From: Diatrype stigma
Taxonomy: Eukaryota; Ascomycota; Sordariomycetes; Xylariales; Diatrypaceae
DNA: 64,000 nucleotides
Assembly: GCA_022225965.2 (NCBI GenBank)
Contig: JAKJXP020000010.1
Coordinates: 248,001-312,000, forward strand
Reading direction: 5' to 3'
Below are positions 23,710-34,928 of the stretch, in pieces. Below the pieces are notes generated by a model. The model saw only the letters and a list, made by a program, of their open reading frames with translations, made no database searches and was not told where the DNA came from. Position 1 is the first letter of the stretch, and each line of letters starts with the position of its first letter. Made by a program: the position numbers and the translations under genes.

Positions 23710-24531
23710 CCCCCTCGCCTTCACCTTCCTCTAGTTGTCAAAGGCAAGATGGGGCGGCAGGGTAGAGTATCTATCTGTGTCAGTTGCTGTTGGGGCTTCT
23801 CTCTGATATTGCATGACTGACAATTTCATTAAGTTCGAGGCCAGGAGGTCTGAGGGGGCTAGGCAGGAGAAGAAAGAGCAACGAAATACGTAAAGGGAAG
23901 CTTGCTTATTATACTGCAATCACTTTTGCGCTTGCATAATTGCTGTTTTGGTGGGGTCTGTTCGAATGGTTCATTTTCAACCGATTCACTGAAGGGACAA
24001 TTTGCGGATGCTCCTAGAAAAATGGTGGTCAGTACTTACTCGTTGCCGTGTCGGGCTTTTCTTAATTTTTTCTAGTTGATTGGTATCACTTTGGCATGGG
24101 AAGTCTATCATATATTCACTAAGGTCTCGGTTGGTATTAGGGTCTAAAGGGGGTGTTGATGACCTTTGAAGGCGTAGTAGATCGGTGCGGCACTATGTTT
24201 GAAACGTTTCTGGTGACTAACTGGCATGGAAAGGAAATGCGAGCAGCGTCTGGAAGGGAGTATTCGGGATTATGTTAATGGATATTCCAAAACTGCAACT
24301 TCGTTTCATGTCGCGTGTTAACTAGAAAAGTGCAACGCTGGCCATCTATTGCTGATAGATAAACCAGATGGGCTTGTAAGGAACATGGTAGTGATAAGCC
24401 CTTTGCCGAATAGCTGGCCAAGCAGATATAACAAAATAAAAACATGCTTCCTAACACCATGGGATATGTAATGGGGTTAGAACCTCTCGGAGCTTAGCCA
24501 GGGGATCTCGTGGTTGGGTTTATTGCCTGCT
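23710..24531. other. Intergenic region between convergent genes
   Basis: 3' flanks of the Zn2Cys6 gene and of the SDR. Only short frames without support are seen. Confidence 0.55.
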
Positions 24532-25588
24532 TTATTCCCCCGTAATGCGCTTGAACTCCGCTTCTGTATGGTGCCGAACTGCATCTACAACCCCCTTTCC
24601 CCTTAAATCAGCCAATAACTCTTGTACCGCGAGAGAAGTACCCTCCCCATCTTGTCCGACCGAGTATATCCCATTACCAGGCTCACCGGTGGAGCCCGAT
24701 GCCACTTCCAAACCATCGCCTAGTGGCACTCCGACGCTGCCACCACTCCCAGGGGGATATTTCGCACTGGTTGCCAAGTACACATGTCTCTCGCCGCACT
24801 CTTCCAACGGCACAAAGACAGTGTCCCTCAACATCTCCTCAGACAGGTCCTTCAGGAGTGGTGTCTTGACCGTACCGGGGTAGTCGTGGACGATGCTGAC
24901 CTCTGGGGCCGTTCTTGCTACGGCCTCAAGGCCGAGGGTGATCAGTGTAATTAGGTGCGAGCGAAGTTCGGGAAGGGGAACTCGCAGCGCTTGGAAGTCG
25001 GTGGTGTCAATTGCGCCCTCGTATCCGCCGCCTCCTACAGTAACGATGCGGCGAAGAGAGGTGGCTTTTTGCAAGAGTGGAAGGAGGTTGCTGATCACAC
25101 GCACGCGCGAGTAGTAGTTCAGGGCTGCTATCAGGTGCAAGCCCTCGGTTGTTTCTAGGGTGAGTCCCTATTTTAGCACAAGGCTCTGACTGGCAACCAT
25201 CATGGAGGGGCGAGGCTCAGTATAATAACATACGCTTTCGGTCCAGGCTTCTCACTCCTGCGCTGAGGAACAGAAGATTCAAAGAGTTCTCTTTGGCCTT
25301 GATCTTCCCACATAGCTCATCCACACCGCGGATGAGGCTTACGTCTGCTTGAGTAAAGCTGAACTGGCCTTCCGGATTCAGCGATGCGCACTCTGCCAGA
25401 ATGCGATCTGCGGCATCTTGGGAGCGCCCGACGATATAGACACGCGGCTTGCGGGCGTATTTGGCGAACGTCTTAACACTGATTTCGCCAATGCCGCTCG
25501 TTGCGCCGATGAAGACAGCAACGAGGCCTGGGGGGAGAGAGGAACGGATGAGAGAGTTGGACGTGAGAACGGCCGAGAGAGAGACCAT
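24532..25588 (-). CDS. Atypical short-chain dehydrogenase/reductase
   Basis: Two exons, 25588-25256 and 25167-24532, with an 88-nt phase-0 intron (GTGAGA..GTGCTAAAATAG). The joined product has 322 residues. The nucleotide-binding motif is GATSGIG near residue 29, followed by VYIVGR at the second strand and LLFLSAG in the NNAG position. After the intron the family block ETTEGLHLIAALNYYSR is clear. The catalytic YxxxK expected near the fifth strand is not found: that region reads RSHLITLITLGLEAVA. This pattern is known from fungal SDR-like proteins, some in secondary-metabolite clusters, so dehydrogenase activity is uncertain. It shares a 363-bp divergent promoter with the Zn2Cys6 regulator at 25952, which suggests a regulator-target pair. 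Confidence 0.8.
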
Positions 25589-25675
25589 AGTGATAAGTAA
25601 TTGCAGGGCGAGTTACGGTAAGCTTGAGAGCACACGAAGCTTGTTCTATCTTCAGAGACGTGACAGAGATATCCA

Positions 25676-25691
25676 CCTCTTTATAAAGAGG
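25676..25691. promoter_or_regulatory. 16-bp palindrome with central TATA in a divergent promoter
   Basis: CCTCTTTATAAAGAGG is a perfect palindrome centred on TTTATAAA. It lies 88 bp upstream of the SDR ATG (minus strand) and about 260 bp upstream of the regulator ATG (plus strand). Because it reads the same on both strands it could serve as a core TATA element for the SDR and possibly for both genes. Confidence 0.45.
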
Positions 25692-25951
25692 ATGTACTTG
25701 GTGGCTTGCATAGCTTCTAGGAGGATGAGCTATGAGCTTGTGACAATGCTGACGATCCTGAAGCTCCGAACGTGCAGCTTGAAACGCCGAATCTGACTAC
25801 ATTGCTAAGCCGAAATACGTGTTTATCATGGTGCCCCCATGCTCTATTTCACCCTCAAGGCTCTTTCCCCCCCAAATTCTCTCCTTATATTGTCTCATGA
25901 TATTTCCATCTCCAAATTCCAGCTGCAGCTTCGGCGACTACATCCGCAGGC

Positions 25952-27397
25952 ATGGCGGCACCAGACCCCTTGCCGTCGGGCGAAAACCACCCCACTAGCC
26001 CTGCTAAGACTCGGTCCTCCTGTGATCGTTGCCGCATGCAGAAACTGCGCTGTGTGAGAGGACAAGGGAAGGCGAGCTGCGAGCGGTGCCTCCGGTTGAA
26101 AACCCGATGCCGATTCAGTCCTCGTACCATGCGGACCGCCAAGCAGGCCCAGGGGCAGCCCGATCCACGCCTGCATATTCATGATTGTATACCTGCCGCG
26201 ACTACTTCGACGTTCGTTCAAGCTCCAGAATGGGATTTGCTGGGCACCGAGGTGAATGACAGTCGCTGGCTGTTTCCTTCATCTGGTACAACAGGTATCG
26301 CCCAAGAGCAGGGTCAGTTTGTATCATCAAGCCCGGGCCTAATGTACATAGCGCTGACGCACCTAGACCTTTATAATGCCCTCCCAGGAAAAGCTGGGGT
26401 TGACGCTGGGTCTGATACTTTCAGCAATTTAATAGACGTAACACTGCTAGGTTATAATAACTTTGCCGATTTGCAGCTTGCCTCTACGCAGGACAACACA
26501 AATGGCAACACTTTCTCCCCGGATATACCTGGGGTACGCTTGCTTGGCACAAACAATGGTGGAGAAATCTCTCCATCGTCTTTGGCTCGGAGCTTGGCAG
26601 AGTTGAACGTCAAGATATATGAATGTGCCGCAAGGTTCCCATTCGAGAAGAATGTCTTAGGTGCGGGCTCTAAAGGCTTTGTCGGCCACCCTGTGCCGGA
26701 GACCCAGAAACCTATTCGATTTGTGTTTGACGATCTCTTCAGCCTGACGTCTGACTTCAACAGCATCATAGAGTCACTCTGTACTCCTGGCCATGATGTG
26801 AACACGACGGTATCGTCAATGAGTCCGGATCTACTGGACCTGATGCGATACCGGGACTACTACACTCCATACAGCCAACAACCATCGCAAATGACCCCCA
26901 TGTCTCCCGTAGCGCCACCACCACGGCCCTTCGCCGATGTTGATGAAGCAACCATGTACATGGTCACATCTTGCCATTGCCGGTTGACCGAAATCTACGC
27001 GTCTATTTTTGAAAGAATAGAGGCATGTATAAAGCATTCGAGCAGACCACAGACGGATTATAGCTGGACCGTCGTCCTCCCAAAGCTGCAAGTCAGCTCA
27101 CTCGCTCTCCCCCCACTCCAGGTAGATGATACAACGCTGATCCCGTCGAGGGCTACGTCGACCATGTACATCATGATGGTCATCATGCTTTCGTCGCAGG
27201 TCTGGGGGAAGATGGCAGGCATGATAAGGAGTGGAGGCCGTCATGGCATGGTCAGTAACAGTGCCACTGGGACATCAGCATCGGCAGCAGGAACCTCCTC
27301 TTGGGTGGCGGCGGGCCCAGCTTGGAACTCGGTGATGGACAAAACTACCAAGCTCACGGAAAACATTGCCTCTGTCCAGACCCTGTTATGTCGTTAG
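25952..27397 (+). CDS. Zn2Cys6 transcription factor, AflR-like
   Basis: A 481-residue protein in one open exon. The zinc cluster lies at residues 24-52: CDRC, six residues, Cys, eight residues, CERC, six residues, Cys. A basic tail (RFSPRTMRTAKQ) follows. Such regulators bind CGG half-sites in the nucleus. The C-terminal half has the helical segments and the conserved Cys-His pair (TSCHCRLTEIYASIFERIE) of the aflatoxin-regulatory-protein-type domain, a family often found controlling secondary-metabolite clusters. It is transcribed away from the SDR; no polyketide or peptide synthase is in the window. A CGG-N9-CCG pair lies just before the ATG (25932-25946) and could allow self-regulation, but that is weak evidence. 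Confidence 0.85.
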   Translation: MAAPDPLPSGENHPTSPAKTRSSCDRCRMQKLRCVRGQGKASCERCLRLKTRCRFSPRTMRTAKQAQGQPDPRLHIHDCIPAATTSTFVQAPEWDLLGTEVNDSRWLFPSSGTTGIAQEQGQFVSSSPGLMYIALTHLDLYNALPGKAGVDAGSDTFSNLIDVTLLGYNNFADLQLASTQDNTNGNTFSPDIPGVRLLGTNNGGEISPSSLARSLAELNVKIYECAARFPFEKNVLGAGSKGFVGHPVPETQKPIRFVFDDLFSLTSDFNSIIESLCTPGHDVNTTVSSMSPDLLDLMRYRDYYTPYSQQPSQMTPMSPVAPPPRPFADVDEATMYMVTSCHCRLTEIYASIFERIEACIKHSSRPQTDYSWTVVLPKLQVSSLALPPLQVDDTTLIPSRATSTMYIMMVIMLSSQVWGKMAGMIRSGGRHGMVSNSATGTSASAAGTSSWVAAGPAWNSVMDKTTKLTENIASVQTLLCR

Positions 27398-30300
27398 ATG
27401 GATTCCCTTTGACAAGCAAGCAACGTGACTATGATCAATTGTTTTCTGAAATATAAGTCTGTTTAGGAGATGTATTTAGTTGCACGCATGCTATGATTGC
27501 CTGCCTGGTAACGGAACTACTAAGTCGCTTCATAGAACGGGGGACAGGTTGCTAAGGGTCAAGACTCAAGAGCATTATGGAGATGAAGGCAGGAGGTAGG
27601 GGGCAATCGTGTAAAGCTTTCATACCAAACGCCAATACCTCTCAGCTCCATTGGACGTGTTTCGTTTGAGTGCTGGAATTGGCTAATGATGATTGTTAAG
27701 ACTATACACGACTTGCCCCTTAACTAGCAATGCAAGTATATAGCAGTGGTCTGATTTGCTATACTTTCGTTAATCACAAGACCCCTCCATGTCTTTGATG
27801 TCTATTCTGTTCTACACCATGGTGGTAAGGTTCCAATGGCGTTGGTCGAATAAATTGTTCCAACTCGATGTGCTGGTCATATATCTGAGACATCCCCGTT
27901 CCTCGCTGACATGAAGAATCGGAGGATAACCGTTAATGACGTACCATAGACATGAGCCGACCATAGCTTAAAAAGACCATCTTTGGTTGTGGTGATCAAC
28001 CTAGTTCAAGCCGAGACAAGCCTATTGAAGCTGCACGTTGTAAAATGATTGGACGGCAGGCAATCTCGAGAGTTTGAAACCCGTGGTCTTACCTTGCGTG
28101 CTTTCGAGGCCCCCCTTGACACTTGCCTGCCCTGTGCGACTCACGAGCGCATTCCATTGGCTCAGGAAAGACGGTGGATGGAAGAAGGCCATTGGCTCGG
28201 AATCTTCTGAGACAATACGCAAGTAACTAAAAGCTGCATTGGACCGTCAAATCAGTTTTTAATATAGGCGACCACGCGGCGTGTTTGTCGGAGGGTTAAC
28301 GGCCCGCTGTGGTTTCGCACCGGAACCATTCCCAGAAATAAGCTTGACCTTCAACGGTAGGGCGCCGGTAGCCAGGGCGCCGGTGGCGTTCTTCCCGCCA
28401 TTGAGAACTACCGGTGTCTTGAAACCGAGATTGGAATGGCGGGCGTTCAGCGCAATAGCCAGATGGATCGAGACTTTCAATCGGTCGTCGCATTCTTCAT
28501 CGAGTACTTTTCGGTGAAGCAATGGCCGTTGTGCGAACATTCCGTAGCGAGGAAATCTACACTACGACCCGCATCGCACGCACCCTCTTGTCCTCTTGCA
28601 TATTTGAGATAAGGAACGTGGGCACTGGCGAGATAGCAAAGGATTCTAAATCATCAGCTAATGCGAACCTTGGTGGCCACGTATGTAGGTACTGTAGGTA
28701 GCAGGAATCAGTATCTCGATGTGTTGTTGAGCTTGTCTAACGTAGCGGTCAAGCGGTCGTGTATGGGAAATTAGCACACCGTTCATCAGATCGGAGTTTT
28801 CTTCTTTTTCTCTCTTTCGTATAGGGCAATCCCGGGAGAGCTGTATTAGGGGGTTGTTCCTGACTCGCCCAGAATGCCAGAATGCGCATTACTATCTCAG
28901 ATTATACCTTGACGATCATGTTCATGATAGCTGGAGATTATCATCCATAGTAGATCTGGCAGAGATAAGAGGCCGCCCCTTTTGGGGAAGAGGCGCTTGA
29001 CAGTCCGGCCTGCCGGTCTGCCGGTCTCCGCATGTCGGGTAGGGATTCCCCAAGCGAATATCAGGTAACCAAAGACTTCCAAGACGTTCAACACGTGGGT
29101 AGCTACATAAGCGGTTACTGCATTGGGATTCTTTTTAGGTAAGTGTTGATCGATGATATATACTCGAGCCGATAATATTACCTGTAGTATATGGATGTCC
29201 GGACTAGAGGTTTACCTTCTTGATCAAGCGCAGTTCACATCTGCACATTGGCTCATGCCAAGCAACTCTGCTTCTTCTCGTAGGCCTGTAGGCATAGACA
29301 TGAGTTGGTAGTGAACCTCCAGCACGAAATATATCGAATACATAATCCTATGTCATATATGTAGTAGGTAGGTAGGTAGGATGGCGGGTAGCAGTACCTA
29401 GGTAGCAGCACATAAGGTTACGACTTGGAAAGTAACAATCTTGAAGCTGACAAGTTGATATACATACATACACGTATGTACACATGTGCTTGCTCAGCTG
29501 ACATGTAACTCCATGTAGCTCCTACTTCGGCCTGGTCATTTTATACGTTGTTGCAGTACATTTGTGGAGTAGGTGACGGTGGCAACCCCACTAAGGCTTA
29601 GAGTTTTCCGTACTGCATGCAGTTGCGATACCTTTGCAGTACATACCTGTAGTTACGCGTAGATACACGCTAGAGTGCGCTCGGCTATGATCCCAAGGTA
29701 CCTACATACATACCCATAACCATGTAAGTACATACATACATACTCCGACCTACGTAGTACCCGTAGTTGTGCTGCCAGGCTGCCCAGGCTGCCCGGCTAC
29801 CCCCAGCCCAGGTGCTGCCCAGGTTGTTGGGTTCCGGTTCAGCGCTCAGTCGTCAATTGGGCTGCTGGGCCCGCAATCCGCATTCTCTCAAAATTTTAGC
29901 TGGACTGTGGGATTTCCGCCACCAAATCGAATTCGACCTTTCCATTTGTTCCTGCCTGCCTAAACCACCTAAGCTGCGGACTACAACGCCTAACCACCTT
30001 GCACTTTACCTGCCTGGCCTACTACCTGGACGTCCTCTAAGCCTACCTACACAGCCTACAGCAACATTGAACGCCAAACACAACTACATTGTCTTCACGC
30101 CCTTCTCATACCAGTTTGCCAGTCTGCAAGCCTGCCAGCATAACCACCGGCTCCTGACTGTTCCCGTAACATCCGCGATCTCTCACTATAATAGTACGTA
30201 GCATCTTGCATAGGCTGACACGACGATCTATCTACAGGATATCTCCTGCGCCTATCTACGCCTACATGATCTAGACTACAAGTCTACAACTCACCACGAT

Positions 30301-30538
30301 TACTTACATATAGCAGTCAGACAACCATATCGCAGCGCATCCGACCAGACGAACCGGAGCGACCATCGATTCTCAATACCCCCACGCCCACCACACATCC
30401 ACCGGCGACTCCTACCCACGCCACCACCACTACCACCACCACTGCCGCTTGCTAAGCCCACCCGCGTTGCATTCGTCCACTGCGAATCATTCTTCCATCA
30501 CTACTATATTGTCATGGTATTCGTCCAATGTTCACCTC
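27398..30538. other. Long intergenic region, includes leader of the Kcs1-like gene
   Basis: About 3.1 kb without a gene I can support. Frames overlap on both strands at 28259-28540 but show no domain. TAGG tetranucleotide repeats occur at about 29363-29379 and TACA/CATA repeats at 29461-29475 and 29729-29743. From about 29760 onward the DNA is C/T-rich and looks like a long 5' leader of the inositol-phosphate kinase. Confidence 0.5.
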
Positions 30539-33500
30539 ATGTCCGATCAGTCTCATGAAGAGGGAAATGCCGCACCCGCTGCTGCCATCGCCGTCGCTAC
30601 TCCCAATGCCACTGCCGCTACCAATGCGGCCGCATCGTCTCCTGCATTGGTGAGCTCTGCCGCCGTCCTGCTAGACCCAACTCTGCCCACCACCTCTCAG
30701 GATGTGGTGGGAGAGGGTGATGCTGGAAGTCCGACGAGTGCCACTGCTATCACTGGGGCCGTTGCTGATAACCTATCCTGTGAAGCTGCCGCTCTGACTG
30801 GCTCGCCGCCTAACCCCCCGTCTCCGTCCCTGTCCACGCCTCCGGTTTCGTCCTTGGCTATCTCTGAACCGATGCATACACACCTGTCGTCATCTTCCAC
30901 AGGCGTTCCGTCAGATACAGAAACATGCACAAGCACTACCCCTGATATCACTGTACCCTCCCTCCCTCCAGTCTCAGCAGCACCCACTACTGGTGCCAGC
31001 AATGACCACCAACACCATCACAACCATGCCGATCCGAGCAATAAGAGGTCCCGGCCACCTCTGGTCAATCACAAATCTAGTGGCGCGTCGCTACTTGCGC
31101 AAGCTCTGGCCTCTGCTAGAGGCATTCCTTCGCTCCAGACTGTCCAGAAAGAGCAGCATGGCCATGAGCAGAAGCCTACGCAGCCCAATGAGCCAGCACA
31201 AACACTTCGCGTCAGAAATAGCACGGGCGAAGTGCGAGCCGCGCACACGATAGCAATACGGCATGACGACTTCCACAATCAGAGCGGCGGCTCCGTGACG
31301 CCAACGAGCTTCTCATTGCCTACTAGGGCCGTTACGACGGAGGAGCTATTGTCCCAGTCTCCTGACTCGCATGCCGAGACGGATAGCGCAACTGCTCCCA
31401 ACGCAATGTCGGATATATTGCATGAGACCTCGTTGTTAACGAGCCACCGAGACTTTTCCAGGACTTTCTTGAGTGGAGGACGATCGTTCGAGCGTGCAGT
31501 GAAGGAGATAAAACAATCACAGCCAGGTTCCGAGGTTACTGTAGGAATTCACGAGGATAACTCCACTTTGCACCCGGCTGGCAGTCAGGGAAATATCTCG
31601 TATACAATCGAGAAGCGCGAACCAGTGCCTGACTTGGCCGGGCAAAGTAGACCGCGGCATACCGAGCGCACCCTGTCAATGGGTCCCGAGAAGGCGTGGT
31701 CTATCGATACTGGCGATGTGGTCGGCAGTCAAGATGGACTAGGTCAAGTGGAGAAGTCTATTACGGAAGTCTTGGCAGGCATGGAGCCTACCCGCAGTCG
31801 AAAAGCCAGCCATAGTCTCCGGTTCTTCAAAGAAACCCTCCCGAACGACAAGGGCAAGCGCAAGGACACGCGAGAGAAGTTGCCACCAACAAGTGAAACG
31901 TTGGATATTCTGCCCGAAGCCCATCATGAAGGTCAACGGCCTGGGCCTCCACCGCCGTTGCCGACACCAAGAAATGAGCTTCCTTTTCCGTCCCCCGCTA
32001 CGAACGGGCGGTCTTTACCTCTGGGAACCCCTGATACCGCAATCTCTGCTAGCCGTATCTTGGGACCGGACTACTTTAGTCTTTCGAAAAATCGGAGGGA
32101 GAACGTTAAGTCTACGAATAGGGTGGCAACTGGGTCAAAGTTAGAGCAGCCTTCGGCCAAGCCAGTGTTGGACAAAGAGCGACACGACGTGCTTCCCGAT
32201 GCCCTGGCCTCCCCTAATGAGAACTTGCAGTTGCGCAGGGACTCGGGTGATAGCACTAGGGCTAGCGAGCAGCCCGAGACAGGCGATGACTCCTCGGAAG
32301 AGAAAATATCCTCTGCGGTTTTCATGCCGCATCAAGGTTTGGAAGAGCCTCGAGACATTGTGGACATCCCACCTCCAAGCTCTCATGGTCCACATGTTGT
32401 GCATCGACGTTCTACTAAAGAGAAGTTTCACCCTTGGTTAGTCAAAGCAGATGAGCAAGAGGCGGGGTCTGAAGGGGAGAAGAAAGATGATGATAGTCCC
32501 AACCGTCATGTTGATCCAACCCAAAAAGTCGGAAGTTTCCCGCCGGATCTCGGCGATGAGTGTGCCATAGAGGAAGATGTTGATTCTTCCCGAAGGACTT
32601 GTTGTTCTTCTCAGCTGTCTTCCCGTCCAGTTTCCCAATATTTTGATGAGTTTGTCCATGACCACGAATGTGAGACCAAGAAACCTCTCGAGGCAATCGA
32701 GCTTATTCCCTATAAGCACCAGGTAGGAGGCCATACAACTCTATGGAGGTTTTCCAAGAGAGCTGTCTGCAAGCAACTGAACAATCGAGAGAACGAGTTC
32801 TATGAGAATATTGAAAGATACCATCGTGATCTCCTACCATTCTTGCCAAGGTGTGTAAATCGCAGGTTTGCTTGCTCAGTATTGTGCCTTTTTTTGCCGT
32901 CCCGTTATGGGTAACGCGCTCAATATCAAACGTGTATTAACAAGATATAGGTATATTGGTGTTCTCAACGTGACCTTCCACAAGCAGCCACGACGACGGT
33001 CGACAGCGAGAAGGGACGAGGTCCCTGTATTAGAACAGCAAAACGGCCAGGATACTGGTTCTGGTGGCCATGAAGGGAATATGGAAAAGCGGCACAACAA
33101 AGGCCCAACAAACTTGATCGATGAAGGTCAGAATCACCGGCGTATAATCAGCCAGTCTATGCAGTCAGGACATGTCTCGAGGCCCACGGTTACCTTTGTT
33201 GACAATCGACATATTCTTCCGCGGAGCTTCCTCCAACCCATGTCGCCATCTTCTAGTGTTTCAGATCGTTCTAGGAGCAAGTCTGAAATCAACGGTGAGC
33301 GATATGAAGTCGGAGGACGCTTACAAAAACCAGAGAATGGCACATTTTCCCCACGTCGGCCTAGACTGGATGAACGGCATGCAAACAGTTGGGGAGCCAC
33401 GACAGTCAACAAGCGACTGCGAAATGAGGTCTTCAATGATGCCTTCTTGAAACAACCCGTTACCGTGCAAAGACACCAACGGCCGGCCTCGCATTCACGA

Positions 33501-34928
33501 TCGATACCCCATCGCGCAATACAGCTAGAGCCACGACCTGCCAGTGCTTATGGACCGGTAAACGGCGGCAACTCTATTGAAAGAGCCGTTGAATCGGATA
33601 GAAGCAAGACCGCTGAGAACACCATGGCACAATTCGCACAGGCTCAAGACGACCTTGGCCCCAAAAATGCCCTTCTAAACTTGGAAGCGATGGACAACGT
33701 CAAGGATGTCACTGGTAGTAGTGCTCCGGAGCCGGAGACACTTGCAGAGCAGTTTCCCCCACGGCAACGGCGGAAGCGACGCTATTCTGGTAGCGGCCTC
33801 CGTCGAAAGCCTTTAGATGTCGCGTACTTTGACGGGAGCGAGATGTATCAATCGCGAGGAAACCTACAATTCTTTGAGGATGCTGATGATGCTACCTACG
33901 CAGCAGAAGGCGAAGCATCGCAAGCTACACCGCAAGCTACACCATCCCCATCCGGCACGCAACTCGGGAGCGGCCAAAGCCAAGATTCTACTACGCTAGG
34001 AACCTTGACGACGCCTTCCATACCGCCATCTGGCTTTTCGTCCGTGGGGACATCAGGGCTACCAAGTCCGTCGATCGAGGGGAGAAAAATACCTCGACCG
34101 ATCAACCCCAAGGAAGCCCGAGCTCAACAAGGCTCAAGAGTGGAATACTTCCTCTTATTGGAAGACCTGACTTCTGGAATGAAACGACCTTGCATTATGG
34201 ATCTGAAAATGGGAACTCGACAGTATGGTGTCGAAGCTAGCGCGAAGAAGCGAGAGTCGCAGAGGCGCAAATGTGCATCGACTACTTCGCGAGATCTAGG
34301 TGTCAGGGTTTGTGGATTGCAAGCTTGGGATGCTAAATCCCAAACTTATGTCTTCAAAGACAAATACTGGGGTCGGGATCTAAAAGCAGGCGACGAGTTC
34401 CAGAGGGCGCTCACATTGTTCTTGTACGACGGCGTCGACTATAGCAGTGTTCTGCGACATATTCCGACCATTCTCCAGAAGCTGAATCAGCTTGAGGCGA
34501 CAGTACAGCGCCTTCGGGGATATCGATTCTACGCCGCTAGTCTCCTCATGTTCTACGACGGGGACACCTCTGAAGAGGAATATGACCCCGCTGTGGATGA
34601 TTCCACTACCGATTTTCCGACGGACACGGAGGATACCCCGGATCTCCGACGACGGCAGCGGACCAAAAGGGAGATCGATTTCAAGATGGCGGATTTTGCC
34701 AACAGCGTGACACCGGGCGAGGTCGCGGCGGGCAAACCTTGCCCACCGAAATACCCAGACCAAGCAGACAGCGGGTTTCTGCGTGGCCTCCGGACACTCA
34801 AGCAATACTTCCTGCAGATACAACGAGATGTGCGAGATGAGCTGGGACTTGTAGGCCAGCACAGACATCCTTCGCAGGACCCGGATATGTTGGGAGAGGA
34901 CGACGAGTCACTATTAGTCAGCGATTAA
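30539..34928 (+). CDS. KCS1: Inositol hexakisphosphate kinase, Kcs1-like
   Basis: Predicted to phosphorylate InsP6 to 5-diphosphoinositol phosphate, a signal in phosphate sensing and vacuole function. Exons are 30539-32850 and 32951-34928, with a 100-nt phase-2 intron (GTGTGT..ATATAG); 1,429 residues. The ATG at 30539 begins MSDQSHEEGN; upstream in-frame codons are non-ATG. The first 700 residues are Ser/Pro-rich and disordered. The kinase fold is split by the intron and by a long disordered insert: PYKHQVGGHTTLWRF..LLPFLPR/YIGVLNVTF, then FLLLEDLTSGMKRPC and the catalytic signature PCIMDLKMG near residue 1,190. Further downstream are LYDGVDYSSVLRHIP and ASLLMFYDGD, matching the SSLL..YDG motif of IP6 kinases. 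The C-terminus contains DFAN. Size and architecture match fungal Kcs1. Confidence 0.9.

Noticed and set aside
28259..28540. Overlapping 78- to 93-codon frames on both strands
   Set aside because: No recognisable domain, no neighbouring exon that joins in phase, and both strands are equally open.
29767..30201. A 144-codon frame upstream of the Kcs1-like gene
   Set aside because: It opens with a non-ATG or weakly placed codon and lies in what looks like the C/T-rich 5' leader of the kinase.
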